The position numbers and the translations under genes are program-made. The notes under the pieces are model-generated. The model had not been told where the DNA came from. It ran no database searches and saw only the letters and a program-made list of their open reading frames with translations. From contig NZ_CAKAKE010000001.1 of the NCBI RefSeq assembly GCF_916618915.1, forward strand, positions 2,897,001 through 2,961,000: a DNA stretch of 64,000 nucleotides, written 5' to 3'. Shown here piece after piece: positions 18,463-27,265 of this stretch (positions within the stretch are counted from its first letter, which is position 1; each line of letters opens with the position of its first letter). This DNA comes from Stenotrophomonas sp. Marseille-Q4652 (lineage in GTDB: Bacteria > Pseudomonadota > Gammaproteobacteria > Xanthomonadales > Xanthomonadaceae).

Positions 18463-21400
18463 TCAGCAACCGCGGCCGGTGCATGCCGCCTGCGTCCTGA
18501 AGCTGGCCTGGTTGTCGCTGGGGTCGGCGTCGGCGCTGGCCGAGCCGGCCGCCGCCTCGACCACGATCACCCCGCCGGCCGGGGCCGGACGGGTGTTGGC
18601 CCTGAGCGCGAACACCGCCTGGCCCCCGGCGGCCAGCGGCTGGCGGCTGCTGCAGGTGAAGCCGACCTCGCGCGCACCGCCATTGGCCGCCTGCTTCCGG
18701 CACTGCCAGCCGTCCGGGGCGGTGACGCTGGCGGTCGCGGCCAGGGTGTTGCCGTCCAGCCGCACCACCGGCGAGAGCGCGGCCGCGTTGCCGCGGTTGG
18801 CCACGGTGACCTGGTACTGGGCGCTGATCTGGGTGGCCGGCACGCTGGCCGGGCCGTCGATCGCCACGGCCAGGTTGGCTGCCGGCACGGCGGTGATGAC
18901 CACCTCGGCTTCGGCGGTGTCGTTGCCCGGCTGCGGATCGTCGGTCTGCGAACGCACCGACACCGCCAGCGGCAGCTCGCTGCCGGCCAGCGCCACGTCG
19001 GTCGGCACGCGCAGGGTGAAGCGCGCGCTGCCGCCACTGGCCAGGCCGGGCGTGGTGCAGCTGAACACCGTGCGGGTATCGACCTGCGGCGCTTCGCAAT
19101 CCCAGCCCGCCGCGGCGGCCACTTCCACGTCCACCACTGCGTCCAGCGCAAAGCCCACGGCTGCATGGGCGGCGGCATCCGGGCCGTGGTTGTCCACGTC
19201 CACCACGAACACCGCATCCTGCCCGGCCGCCACTTCGTACACGTCGGCATTGGCGGCCACGCCGAGGTCGGCCAGGCGGCGCACCTGCAGCTTCAGGAGC
19301 ACCACGGTCGGATCATGGTCGGACAGGCGGTTCGGGGTGCTGGCATCGTTGCGCGCGATCTCCGGGAAGTCGGCGTTGATGCGGGCATGGCCAATGGCCA
19401 GGTCCTGCAGCAGCGGCGAGCGCATCAGCGCCTGGCTGGCCAGGATGTGGTCCAGCGACTGCACGTTGCCGTCGTAGGCGTAGGAGTAGCTCTGGTCCGG
19501 CGGCAGCAGCCAGGTCAGGTTGTCGTAGTCCGGATCGACCCGGTCCACGCCGTCGCCGGCGACCACGGTCTGCGCGTCGGGGCTGGGCAGGCCGGTGACC
19601 GTGCCCATCGCATCGACGTAGCCGTCGTTGAACTCGAAGGCATTGAAGTCGCCCATCACCAGCACGTGCTCGCCCGGATTGGCGAGCTGGCGCTGCTGCA
19701 GCACGCCGGCCAGGAAATCGGCCTGGGCCTGGCGCTTGGCGCGGATGCGGGCGCCGGAGGCGTCGTCGGTCTCGGCACCGTTGAGCGAGCGCTGGTGCAC
19801 GACGATGGCGGTCAGCGGCAGCTGGCGACCGTCGGCGAAGTTCACCACCACCTCGGCCAGCAGCGGTGGGCGGTCGTTGAGCAGGCTGGTGCCGCCACCC
19901 GGCTCGGTCCAGGTGGTGGCCTTGCCGATCTGCTGGGCCTGCTGCACCTGCACGCGCGGCAGCCCGGCGCCGACCTCGGCGCTCTTGATCAGGAAGCCGA
20001 CGTCGATGCCGCCCACGTCATTGCCCTCGACCAGGAAGGCGGCGTAGGCCGGATCCGGCTGGCCGTTGGCTACCGCATCGGTGCTGATGCGCGCGGCCAG
20101 GGTCTGCAGCACCGCCAGGTTCTCGATCTCGACCACGCCGAGGATGTCGGGCAGGTGCAGGTAGTCGCGCACCGCCAGCGAGGCCTTGTTGAGGCGGGCC
20201 TGGTAGGCGGCGCTGGTCAGCACCGGCTCGCCGATGGCCGGATCGTTCTGGTCATCGAAGAAGCGCTGCAGGTTGTAGGTGGCCACGCTCACGTCGTCGG
20301 CCTGCGGCACCGGTGCCGGGCGCGGCGCGGTGGAGGCATCGCATTCCACCTGCGGGGCGGCTTCGGGATAGATGGTGTAGCGGCGGAAGCTGTAGTCCAG
20401 CGGGCCGGTGACGCCGCGCACCACGCAGCCGGCGGCCACGTCGATGCGCTCGCCACCGAGTCCGGCGCTGCCCACGGCCAGCACCTGCGGGTTGGTGTTC
20501 CAGCGCGGCACGTCGCTGGGCGAGCCGGCCGGCAGCGGGTCGGGCATCTGCACGCCGGGGCGGCGGTAGCCACGGTCCACGCCGGTCACCACCACGTGGA
20601 ACACGCCGTTGCTGCTGCCCGTGCCGCTGGCCTCGCTGACGTTGCCCAGGGTGGGCGTGTTGACGGTCAGGCTGTCGGCGGTGACGCGCATGCCTTCCAG
20701 TGCCTCGAGCTGGTCGTAGGCCCCGTCCGGATCCGGGAACTGCGGGGTCAGCAGCACCGGGGCGGGCAGCGGATTGCCGGTGGATTCCAGGTTCACCACC
20801 GGGGAGACGATTTCGGTCAGCGGCGGCTGGGCCGGATCGGCGCTGGGCACGTATTCGGCCACGGTGCCGCGCACGGTGACGCGGTTGCCGACCGCGGCCA
20901 CCGCCGGCGGCGCGCTGCCGGTATAGACGTAGATGCCCTCGGAGGTGCGCGGATCGCCATCGGCCTCGGCATCGGGCATCTGCACGAAGAAGCCTGCGCT
21001 GCGGCGTGCGGTGACGATGCCGCTGGTGGCCACGACCTGGTCCACATACGGCGAGCGCGCACCACTGCCCTGGATGGCATGGATCGGCAGCACGTTGAAG
21101 TCGTCATCGACGATGGTCACCGTTGCCCGGGTGGTGCCGAGGATCGCCCCGCGCACATTGCTGAAATCAACGTGGAAGGTCTCGTTGCCCTCGGCCGCGG
21201 CATCGTCGACCAGGCTGACCTGCAACAGGAAGCCGGCCACGCCTTCGGGCAGGGTCAGCGTGCCGGAGCGGGCCACGTAGTCGCTGCCGGCGGTGGCCGT
21301 GCCATCGACCGTGGTGTAGTCGACGCTGACGCCCCCCGGGCCGGCCGGCTGGGTCAGCGAGACCTGCAGCAGCACGGCGGGCGAGCGCTCGTCCGCTGAA

Positions 21401-22038
21401 CCATCGGCCACGCTCAGCACCGGCTGGCCGTTGCCGCCGCAGACGAACGCCGCGGACGCGCTGTTGCGCGGCGCCGGCTGGGCGGTGGCGAAGTCGGCCC
21501 CGTTGTTGTTGCTGTCGGTGCAGCCGCTGTCCTTGCGCAGCACTGCCAGGGTGTTGCTCGGCGCCGGCGTCGGCGCGTTGCCCTCGGCGCAGTTGGCGCT
21601 GCTGCCGAAACCGACCAAGTCCACCACCGTGGCGGTGGGGCAGGTGCCGGTGAGCGCGGTGGTGCTGTTGCTCAGCGCGACCTTGCCGGCGGTACCGCTC
21701 ATGGCGATGGTGCCGTTGGCATCGGGCGTGGGCAGGTCGACCGTGCCGCCGCTGCCGTCGGCCTGCTTGACCAGGTAATAGCCACCGGGCGCGATGCTGC
21801 CGCCCAGTGGCGTCACCTGCCAGCTGCTGCCGGCGGCCGAGGCGTACTGCACCGACCAGCCGGACAGGCTGACGGCGCTGGTACCGTTGTTGTGCAGTTC
21901 GATGAAATCACTGCGGTAGGCGGCGCCGGAATTGCCGCCGCCTCCGTACACCTGGCTGACGACGACCTGGGCCCGGGCCTGCCCGGTCAACACCAGCGCC
22001 AAGGAAACCACTGCACCTGCAAGCTGCAAGACGCGCAT
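18463..22038 (-). CDS. Secreted ExeM/NucH-family multidomain endonuclease
   Basis: A 1191-residue secreted nuclease. The signal peptide (MRVLQLAGAVVSLALVLTGQARA) is followed by a lamin-tail domain (about 25-130; SDFIELHNNGT, LSGWSVQY), a Calx-beta repeat (about 180-290; GGVSVDYTTVDGTATAGSDY), an OB-like nuclease-accessory region (about 300-480), an endonuclease/exonuclease/phosphatase domain (about 530-850; ATYNLQRFF, LHLPDILGVVEIENL, VMGDFNAFE, SYAYDGNVQSLDHIL, SDHDPTVV), and two CARDB/DUF11-like beta domains to the end. The final residues are CTGRGC. Such proteins degrade extracellular DNA and trim biofilm matrix. The start at 22038 gives the signal peptide; the frame above it is non-coding. 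It is divergent from kynA. Confidence 0.9.
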   Translation of the reverse strand: MRVLQLAGAVVSLALVLTGQARAQVVVSQVYGGGGNSGAAYRSDFIELHNNGTSAVSLSGWSVQYASAAGSSWQVTPLGGSIAPGGYYLVKQADGSGGTVDLPTPDANGTIAMSGTAGKVALSNSTTALTGTCPTATVVDLVGFGSSANCAEGNAPTPAPSNTLAVLRKDSGCTDSNNNGADFATAQPAPRNSASAAFVCGGNGQPVLSVADGSADERSPAVLLQVSLTQPAGPGGVSVDYTTVDGTATAGSDYVARSGTLTLPEGVAGFLLQVSLVDDAAAEGNETFHVDFSNVRGAILGTTRATVTIVDDDFNVLPIHAIQGSGARSPYVDQVVATSGIVTARRSAGFFVQMPDAEADGDPRTSEGIYVYTGSAPPAVAAVGNRVTVRGTVAEYVPSADPAQPPLTEIVSPVVNLESTGNPLPAPVLLTPQFPDPDGAYDQLEALEGMRVTADSLTVNTPTLGNVSEASGTGSSNGVFHVVVTGVDRGYRRPGVQMPDPLPAGSPSDVPRWNTNPQVLAVGSAGLGGERIDVAAGCVVRGVTGPLDYSFRRYTIYPEAAPQVECDASTAPRPAPVPQADDVSVATYNLQRFFDDQNDPAIGEPVLTSAAYQARLNKASLAVRDYLHLPDILGVVEIENLAVLQTLAARISTDAVANGQPDPAYAAFLVEGNDVGGIDVGFLIKSAEVGAGLPRVQVQQAQQIGKATTWTEPGGGTSLLNDRPPLLAEVVVNFADGRQLPLTAIVVHQRSLNGAETDDASGARIRAKRQAQADFLAGVLQQRQLANPGEHVLVMGDFNAFEFNDGYVDAMGTVTGLPSPDAQTVVAGDGVDRVDPDYDNLTWLLPPDQSYSYAYDGNVQSLDHILASQALMRSPLLQDLAIGHARINADFPEIARNDASTPNRLSDHDPTVVLLKLQVRRLADLGVAANADVYEVAAGQDAVFVVDVDNHGPDAAAHAAVGFALDAVVDVEVAAAAGWDCEAPQVDTRTVFSCTTPGLASGGSARFTLRVPTDVALAGSELPLAVSVRSQTDDPQPGNDTAEAEVVITAVPAANLAVAIDGPASVPATQISAQYQVTVANRGNAAALSPVVRLDGNTLAATASVTAPDGWQCRKQAANGGAREVGFTCSSRQPLAAGGQAVFALRANTRPAPAGGVIVVEAAAGSASADADPSDNQASFRTQAACTGRGC

Positions 22039-22184
22039 AGGAAGAACTCCCCAGTCCTGTGGTTGAGCGCCCCCCTGGGCCGGCAGTGGTGCCGGCAGCG
22101 CGACCCGATTCTGCCGCAGATCCGCGTCCGCCGCGTGACACGGGTGCGCTACCCTTGCCGCCCTCGCCACAGCGGCCCTGGCCC

Positions 22185-23051
22185 ATGACCGTCGAAAAGA
22201 ACCAGCGCGAACTCGAAGCCGGCATCCATACCGACCTGCAGGGACGGCTGACCTATGGCGGCTACCTGCGGCTGGACCAGCTGCTGACCGCACAGCAGCC
22301 GCTGTCCAGTCCGCCGCACCACGACGAGATGCTGTTCATCATCCAGCACCAGACCTCGGAGCTGTGGCTGAAGCTGCTGGCCCACGAGCTGCGCGCGGCG
22401 ATCGTGCACCTGCGCGCCGACGAGGTCTGGCAGTGCCGCAAGGTGCTGGCCCGCAGCAAGCAGGTGCTGCGCCTGCTCACCGAGCAGTGGGCGGTGCTGG
22501 AAACGCTGACCCCGTCCGAATACATGGGCTTCCGCGACGTGCTCGGTCCGGCCTCGGGCTTCCAGTCGCTGCAGTACCGCTACATCGAGTTCCTGATGGG
22601 CAACAAGAACGCGGACATGCTCAAGGTGTTCGGCCACGACCCGCAGGGCCAGGCCACGCTGCAGTCCACGCTGGAGGCGCCGAGCCTGTACGAGGAGTTC
22701 CTGCTGTACCTGTCGCGCTTTGGCCACGCGATCCCCGGGCACTATGCCGGCCGCGACTGGACCCAGCCGCACGTGTCCGATGCCGCGCTGCGCCCGGTGT
22801 TCGAGCGTATCTACGAGAACACCGATCGCTACTGGCGCGAGTACGCGCTGGCCGAGGACCTGGTGGACCTGGAGACCCAGTTCCAGCTGTGGCGCTTCCG
22901 CCACATGCGCACGGTGATGCGGGTGATCGGATTCAAGCGCGGCACCGGCGGCTCCAGCGGCGTGGGCTTCCTGCGGCAGGCGCTGGAGCTGACCTTCTTC
23001 CCCGAGCTGTTCGAGGTGCGCACCAGCATCGGCCTGCCGCCGGCCGGCTGA
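22185..23051 (+). CDS. kynA: Tryptophan 2,3-dioxygenase
   Basis: A 288-residue haem enzyme that opens the indole ring of L-tryptophan to give N-formylkynurenine, the first step of the kynurenine route. Key residues match the structurally known Xanthomonas enzyme: catalytic-site His55 ([13 protein letters not shown]) and the axial haem ligand His240 (WRFRHMRTV); LGPASGFQS and [11 protein letters not shown] are also present. The ATG at 22185 begins the homologous region; the frame stretches 42 codons upstream with no resemblance to the family. It is monocistronic, 151 bp before the peptide transporter. No other kynurenine-pathway gene is in the window. Confidence 0.96.
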   Translation: MTVEKNQRELEAGIHTDLQGRLTYGGYLRLDQLLTAQQPLSSPPHHDEMLFIIQHQTSELWLKLLAHELRAAIVHLRADEVWQCRKVLARSKQVLRLLTEQWAVLETLTPSEYMGFRDVLGPASGFQSLQYRYIEFLMGNKNADMLKVFGHDPQGQATLQSTLEAPSLYEEFLLYLSRFGHAIPGHYAGRDWTQPHVSDAALRPVFERIYENTDRYWREYALAEDLVDLETQFQLWRFRHMRTVMRVIGFKRGTGGSSGVGFLRQALELTFFPELFEVRTSIGLPPAG

Positions 23052-23202
23052 GCGCGCAGGGCCCCGCGCATGAACAGGGCGCGCGCAGGCTGCTGAAAAA
23101 TAGTGGGATTTGACGCCGGCGGCGGCCGTCGGTAATCCTCCCCCGGCCCCGGCTTCCGCCGGGGTCCGTCTTTCCACGAATGATTCCCAGGGGGATTCCC
23201 GC

Positions 23203-24714
23203 ATGAGCGCTGCTGCGCCGAACTCCGAACCCACTCCGGCGCACGTGCCCGAGTTCAAGACCCTGCTCGGCCATCCCAAGCCGTTGTGGATGCTGTTCAT
23301 GACCGAGTTCTGGGAACGCTTCGCGTTCTACGGCATGCGCTGGGCCCTGGCCCTGTACATCGTCGCCCAGTTCTACAACGGTGACGCCGCCGGCGAGGCG
23401 CCGGCCAGCAAGCTCTACGGTGCCTACCTGGCCCTGGTGTACGCCGCGGCGCTGTTCGGCGGCTATGTCGCCGACAAGGTGATCGGTTACCAGCGCTCGA
23501 TCCTGCTCGGGGCGGTGATCATGGCCGCCGGCCTGTTCATGATCGTCCTGCCCAACGAGGCCCTGTTCAAGCTGGGCCTGGCCACGATCGTGGTCGGCAA
23601 CGGCCTGTTCAAGCCCAACATCTCGACCATGGTCGGCCAGCTCTACCGGCAGGGCGACGAGCGCCGTGATTCGGGCTTCACCCTGTTCTACATGGGCATC
23701 AATGCCGGTGCGATGGTCGCCCCGATCATCACTGGCTGGCTGGCCGAGCGCATGTTCGGCGGCTCGCCGGAAATGCCGGCCTACAAGGTCGTGTTCATCG
23801 CCTCGGGCGTGGGCATGCTGGTGTCCCTGGTGTGGTTCTGGTTCGGCCGCGCCCAGCTGCAGAGCGTTGGCCGTCCGGCCGCCGGCACCGAAGGCAAGGC
23901 GCGCGTGCTGTACACCCTGCTCGGCGCGCTGGTGATGATCCCGGTGGTCTACGCGCTGCTGGCCATCGACGCCAGCACCCTGGGCTGGCTGCTGGGCGCG
24001 CTGTTCGTCGGCCTGTGCGTGCTGATCCTGCGCGAAGGCTTCAAGGACGGCGCGGTGCGTCGCGACATGGCCATCGCCATGTTGATCATCTTCGCCTTCA
24101 ATGTGCTGTTCTGGTGCTTCTTCGAGCAGGCCGGCAGCTCGTTCAACTTCCTGGCGCAGAACATCGTCAACCGCGACTTCGGCGGCTGGGTGTTCCCGGT
24201 GGGCTGGTTCCAGTCGGTGAACTCGATCGCCATCATCACCATGGCCCCGATCATTGCCTGGCTGTGGGTCAAGATGGGCAGCGCCAATCCGTCGATCCCG
24301 CGCAAGTTCGGCCTGGGCCTGTTGTTCAACGCGCTGGCGTTCCTGCTGCTGATGTTCGCCCTGTCCTCGCTGGTCGACCCGCAGAGCCTGAAGATCCCGT
24401 TCTGGACCCTGTTCGCGGTGTACTGGATCCAGTCCATCGGTGAGCTGTGCCTGTCGCCGATTGGCCTGTCGATGGTGACCAAGCTGGCCCCGGTGCGCCT
24501 GGTCGGCTTCGGCATGGGCGGCTGGTTCCTGTCCACGGCCATCGGCAACAACCTGTCGGGCATCTTCGCCAGCCATGTCAGCGGCGAAGGCGGCATGACC
24601 GTGGCCTCGGCGCAGAGCGGCTATACCTTCGGCTTCTGGGCGCTACTGATCCCGGGCGTGCTGCTGTTCGTGATCGCCCCGCTGATCCAGAAGCTGATGC
24701 ACGGCGTGAAGTGA
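23203..24714 (+). CDS. Proton-dependent oligopeptide transporter (POT family MFS)
   Basis: A 503-residue inner-membrane di-/tripeptide/H+ symporter. The hallmark ExxERF motif is in helix 1 (TEFWERFAFYG). GLFKPNISTMVGQLY is the second POT signature and GFTLFYMGINAGAM the next. There are about 14 hydrophobic segments, as in bacterial DtpT/PepT proteins. An unusual soluble stretch is absent, and length is normal. The ATG at 23203 has an AGGGGGA ribosome site. The thioredoxin-like lipoprotein gene follows after 10 bp, suggesting cotranscription. Confidence 0.92.
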   Translation: MSAAAPNSEPTPAHVPEFKTLLGHPKPLWMLFMTEFWERFAFYGMRWALALYIVAQFYNGDAAGEAPASKLYGAYLALVYAAALFGGYVADKVIGYQRSILLGAVIMAAGLFMIVLPNEALFKLGLATIVVGNGLFKPNISTMVGQLYRQGDERRDSGFTLFYMGINAGAMVAPIITGWLAERMFGGSPEMPAYKVVFIASGVGMLVSLVWFWFGRAQLQSVGRPAAGTEGKARVLYTLLGALVMIPVVYALLAIDASTLGWLLGALFVGLCVLILREGFKDGAVRRDMAIAMLIIFAFNVLFWCFFEQAGSSFNFLAQNIVNRDFGGWVFPVGWFQSVNSIAIITMAPIIAWLWVKMGSANPSIPRKFGLGLLFNALAFLLLMFALSSLVDPQSLKIPFWTLFAVYWIQSIGELCLSPIGLSMVTKLAPVRLVGFGMGGWFLSTAIGNNLSGIFASHVSGEGGMTVASAQSGYTFGFWALLIPGVLLFVIAPLIQKLMHGVK

Positions 24715-24724
24715 GGAAAGCACG

Positions 24725-25312
24725 ATGAAGCGACTGTTCGGGGGATGGCTGGTCGGCGTGGCACTGGTGGCCTGCACCCAGCAGCAGGCGCAGGCACCGC
24801 AGCCGGTGCAGCCACTGGACACCTCCGAACAGAAGGCGCCGGTGGCTGATCCCAGCCAGCCGGTCGCCTCGGGCAACACCCCCACCGCGGCGGACATCGC
24901 CGCGGTGGCCGGGCTCAACGCCCGCTTCGATCCGTCGCGCAACCCGGCCGATGACCTGGAAACGGCCATGGTCGAGGCCCAGCGCGGCGGCAAGCGCATC
25001 GTCCTGCACGTCGGCAGCGAAGGCTGCGAGCCGTGCGCGGCACTGGACGGGGTGATTGCCGGCGATGCCGACATCCGTCGCTTACGCGATGCCAACTACG
25101 TCTGGATCAAGGTCAACGCCAGCCCGGAGAACGACAACGCCGGCTTCCTGGCCGCCTATCCGGAAGTGACCGGGCAACCGCAGTTGTTCGTGCTCGACGC
25201 CCGGGGCGAGCTGCTGCATTCGCAGCCGGCCGACGGGCTGGACGCTGGCCGTGGCATCGACCGGGCCCGGGTGAAGGCCTTCCTCGAACAATGGGCGCCG
25301 CCGCAGTCCTGA
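24725..25312 (+). CDS. Thioredoxin-like periplasmic lipoprotein
   Basis: A 195-residue lipoprotein: the signal peptide ends in the lipobox LVAC (Cys near residue 17), then comes a Gln/Pro-rich tether of about 45 residues and a thioredoxin fold. The fold carries a CEPC redox motif (GSEGCEPCAALDG) and the cis-Pro loop TGQPQLFVLD. It resembles thioredoxin_7-type proteins that reduce or isomerise envelope disulfides. It starts 10 bp after the peptide transporter gene and should share its transcript, though a functional link is not obvious. A hairpin follows at 25333-25360. Confidence 0.82.
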   Translation: MKRLFGGWLVGVALVACTQQQAQAPQPVQPLDTSEQKAPVADPSQPVASGNTPTAADIAAVAGLNARFDPSRNPADDLETAMVEAQRGGKRIVLHVGSEGCEPCAALDGVIAGDADIRRLRDANYVWIKVNASPENDNAGFLAAYPEVTGQPQLFVLDARGELLHSQPADGLDAGRGIDRARVKAFLEQWAPPQS

Positions 25313-25332
25313 GCGGCCTCCACGGTCAAACC

Positions 25333-25360
25333 CACGACGGCGCCCACGGGCGCCGCCGTG
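25333..25360 (+). terminator. Terminator-like hairpin without a U-tract
   Basis: CACGACGGCGCCC and GGGCGCCGCCGTG form a 13-bp arm with one A-C mismatch 20 bp after the lipoprotein stop codon. No T-run follows, so it may act as a 3' stability hairpin or a weak terminator. Confidence 0.45.
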
Positions 25361-25480
25361 CTGTCCGGGCCCGGGTGGGGATCGGGCGGCTTCATTTCCC
25401 GGCCTGGCGGCCGCTATTTCCAGACAGGACGACCGTGGCAACTGCCGCGGCCGGCCCCTCCCTTTCCCCGCGTGATTCCC

Positions 25481-26626
25481 ATGGCCGCCCAGGACAGTCC
25501 CTCCACCGCCCCGCAGACCGACCTCCAGCAGGTGACCCTGCCCACGGTCGAGGAACTGATGGACGAGAACGCGCCGGCCGACCCGGAAGCCGCCGACGCT
25601 GACGCCGACGCGGCTGCCGAGGAACTGCTCAGGCAGCGTTACCGGCTGCCGATGGCCGCCATCCCCGACAACGCGATGCTGCAGTCCGCCGCGGTAAGCC
25701 TGGTGGTGCAGAAGGAAAAGATCGACCTGCTGGTGCGCGACGGCGGCCTGCTCGGGCTGCTGCCGGACGAGTGGTCCGTGGGCAGCCGCCCGGTGGACCT
25801 GAAGGCCTTCGTGCTGGCGGTGGTGCCGTTCGTGCCCAGCGTGTCGCAGGCCGAAGCCGCGCCGGCGCGGGTGCCGCTGAAGTACCTGCTGGGCGATTCC
25901 ACCCGCTGGCGCGTGGACGATGTCGCCGTGCCCAAGGCCAGCGCGGCCTACCTGGCCAGCGACGACCGCGGCCTGGTGGGCAGCGCCGACCACGCCGAGG
26001 TATTCCTGCTCACGCCGCTGGGCGTGTGCTGGGCACACGAGGGCAAGAGCCGGGTCGGCTTCCTGCGCTCGATGCAGGTCGAGACCATGGCCGCACGGGT
26101 CACCGCGCTGCCGTACCCGCCAGCCGCGCAGCTGGCGCTGTACAACGTGGTGATCGATGGCGTGGCCCGGGTCTGGTGCGTGCTGGAGGGGCGCAAGCTG
26201 CGCCAGCTGGTCGCACCGTGGCTGACCCTGCCGCTGCTGTCGGCCTACGGCGTGGCCAGCCCGCAGGCGTGGCCGGCGCGCTGGCCGCCGGTGGAGGAAG
26301 TGGCCGCAGAGCTGGCATCCCAGCGCGGTGGCGGCGCGATGCCGGAGGCCGACCTGGTCAAGGTCGCGGCCAAGGTCGCCCGCGATACCTCGGCCGAGGG
26401 CTGGCTCAGCACCAACCTGCTGCAGATGAACACCTGGGTGCCGCGCTGGCGGTTCTTCCTGGGTTCGTTCATCGGCCTGCCGGCCGGCCTGCTGATCCTG
26501 GCCGCGCTGGCCCTGCCCGGGAACGTGGAAGCCGCGGCGGTGGCCGCGGCGCTCGGGTTTGCCGGCGGCGCGATCGCCGCGCTGGCCGCGCCGTGGGTCT
26601 ACGTACGGCGCAAGCACCTGAACTGA
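25481..26626 (+). CDS. Uncharacterised protein with two C-terminal membrane segments
   Basis: A 381-residue protein I cannot assign. The N-terminus is acidic and low-complexity (PEAADADADAAAEELL). A long soluble region (about 55-325) follows with alternating strands and helices (PRWRFF near its end), and two adjacent hydrophobic segments lie near residues 332-350 and 352-374, ending in a basic tail (YVRRKHLN). This arrangement suggests a tail-anchored or hairpin-anchored cytosolic domain. There is no signal peptide. The ATG at 25481 follows no clear ribosome site, but the upstream frame is Pro/Arg-rich and unlike coding sequence. It converges on the MarR gene with a 10-bp gap. Confidence 0.7.
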   Translation: MAAQDSPSTAPQTDLQQVTLPTVEELMDENAPADPEAADADADAAAEELLRQRYRLPMAAIPDNAMLQSAAVSLVVQKEKIDLLVRDGGLLGLLPDEWSVGSRPVDLKAFVLAVVPFVPSVSQAEAAPARVPLKYLLGDSTRWRVDDVAVPKASAAYLASDDRGLVGSADHAEVFLLTPLGVCWAHEGKSRVGFLRSMQVETMAARVTALPYPPAAQLALYNVVIDGVARVWCVLEGRKLRQLVAPWLTLPLLSAYGVASPQAWPARWPPVEEVAAELASQRGGGAMPEADLVKVAAKVARDTSAEGWLSTNLLQMNTWVPRWRFFLGSFIGLPAGLLILAALALPGNVEAAAVAAALGFAGGAIAALAAPWVYVRRKHLN

Positions 26627-26636
26627 GCCGACCGGC

Positions 26637-27131
26637 TCAGTCGGGCATCGTCATCTGCGGCAGTCCCGCCTCGGCCAGGCGGGTGATCAGCCGCTCGAGC
26701 GTCTGCTCCTCTTCCTCGGTCAGTACCGACATCAGCTTGCGGGTGATCTCCATCACCAGCGGCGCGATCGTCTCGTAGACCTCGAAGCCGGCCGCCGACA
26801 GCGCCAGCACCGAACGCCGGCGGTCATCGCCGTGGGTTTCGCGGCGGATGAAGCCGCGCTCCAGCAGCCGGGCCACGGCGCGGCTCACCGCCACCTTGTC
26901 CATCGCCGTGCGCTCGGACACCTCGCTGGCCGACGAGCCCGGGTACAGCGCCAGGATCGTGATCACCCGCCACTCGGGGATCGACAGGCCATAGCGCTCG
27001 CCATAGAGCCGGGCGATGTTGCCGCTGACGCGGTTGGACAACACGCTGATGCGGTAGGGCAGGAACTGCTCCAGATCGAGCAGGACGTGCGAGGCGCGGA
27101 TGCTGGTCGAACGCGGGCCGTGCGAGCTCAT
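26637..27131 (-). CDS. MarR-family transcriptional regulator, probably of hppD-hmgA
   Basis: A 164-residue winged-helix dimeric repressor. The DNA-binding core is at about residues 45-120: LSIPEWRVITILALYPGSSASEVSERTAMDKVAVSRAVARLLERGFIRR, with the wing GDDRRRSVLALSAAG. C-terminal helices form the dimer interface. It is transcribed away from hppD; a 14-bp near-perfect palindrome in the 134-bp gap lies inside the predicted hppD promoter, so this protein probably represses the tyrosine degradation genes and itself. The likely ligand (homogentisate or 4-hydroxyphenylpyruvate) is inferred from context. The ATG at 27131 starts the natural N-terminus. Confidence 0.87.
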   Translation of the reverse strand: MSSHGPRSTSIRASHVLLDLEQFLPYRISVLSNRVSGNIARLYGERYGLSIPEWRVITILALYPGSSASEVSERTAMDKVAVSRAVARLLERGFIRRETHGDDRRRSVLALSAAGFEVYETIAPLVMEITRKLMSVLTEEEEQTLERLITRLAEAGLPQMTMPD

Positions 27132-27144
27132 GTTGCAGTGCACC

Positions 27145-27173
27145 TTGATGGTGGTTTCATATGTAACTATAAC
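27145..27173 (+). promoter_or_regulatory. Sigma-70 promoter of hppD with embedded MarR-type operator
   Basis: TTGATG (27145-27150) and TATAAC (27168-27173) are spaced by exactly 17 bp and face hppD. Within the spacer, GTTTCATATGTAAC (27154-27167) is a palindrome with six of seven pairs matched, the size and form of a MarR-family operator. A repressor bound there would block polymerase on hppD and could also affect the divergent marR gene. Confidence 0.65.
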
Positions 27174-27265
27174 CCTCGATCCTGGCCCGGTCATTCTCGC
27201 GGGTCTTTCTTCCGGCCGCACCTGGTTCTGGATCCCTGGGTGCGGCATCGCTGCTGGAGGCGCTC

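Noticed and set aside
18340..21399. Plus-strand 1019-codon open frame
   Set aside because: Antisense to the ExeM-like nuclease, which has signal peptide and recognisable domains.
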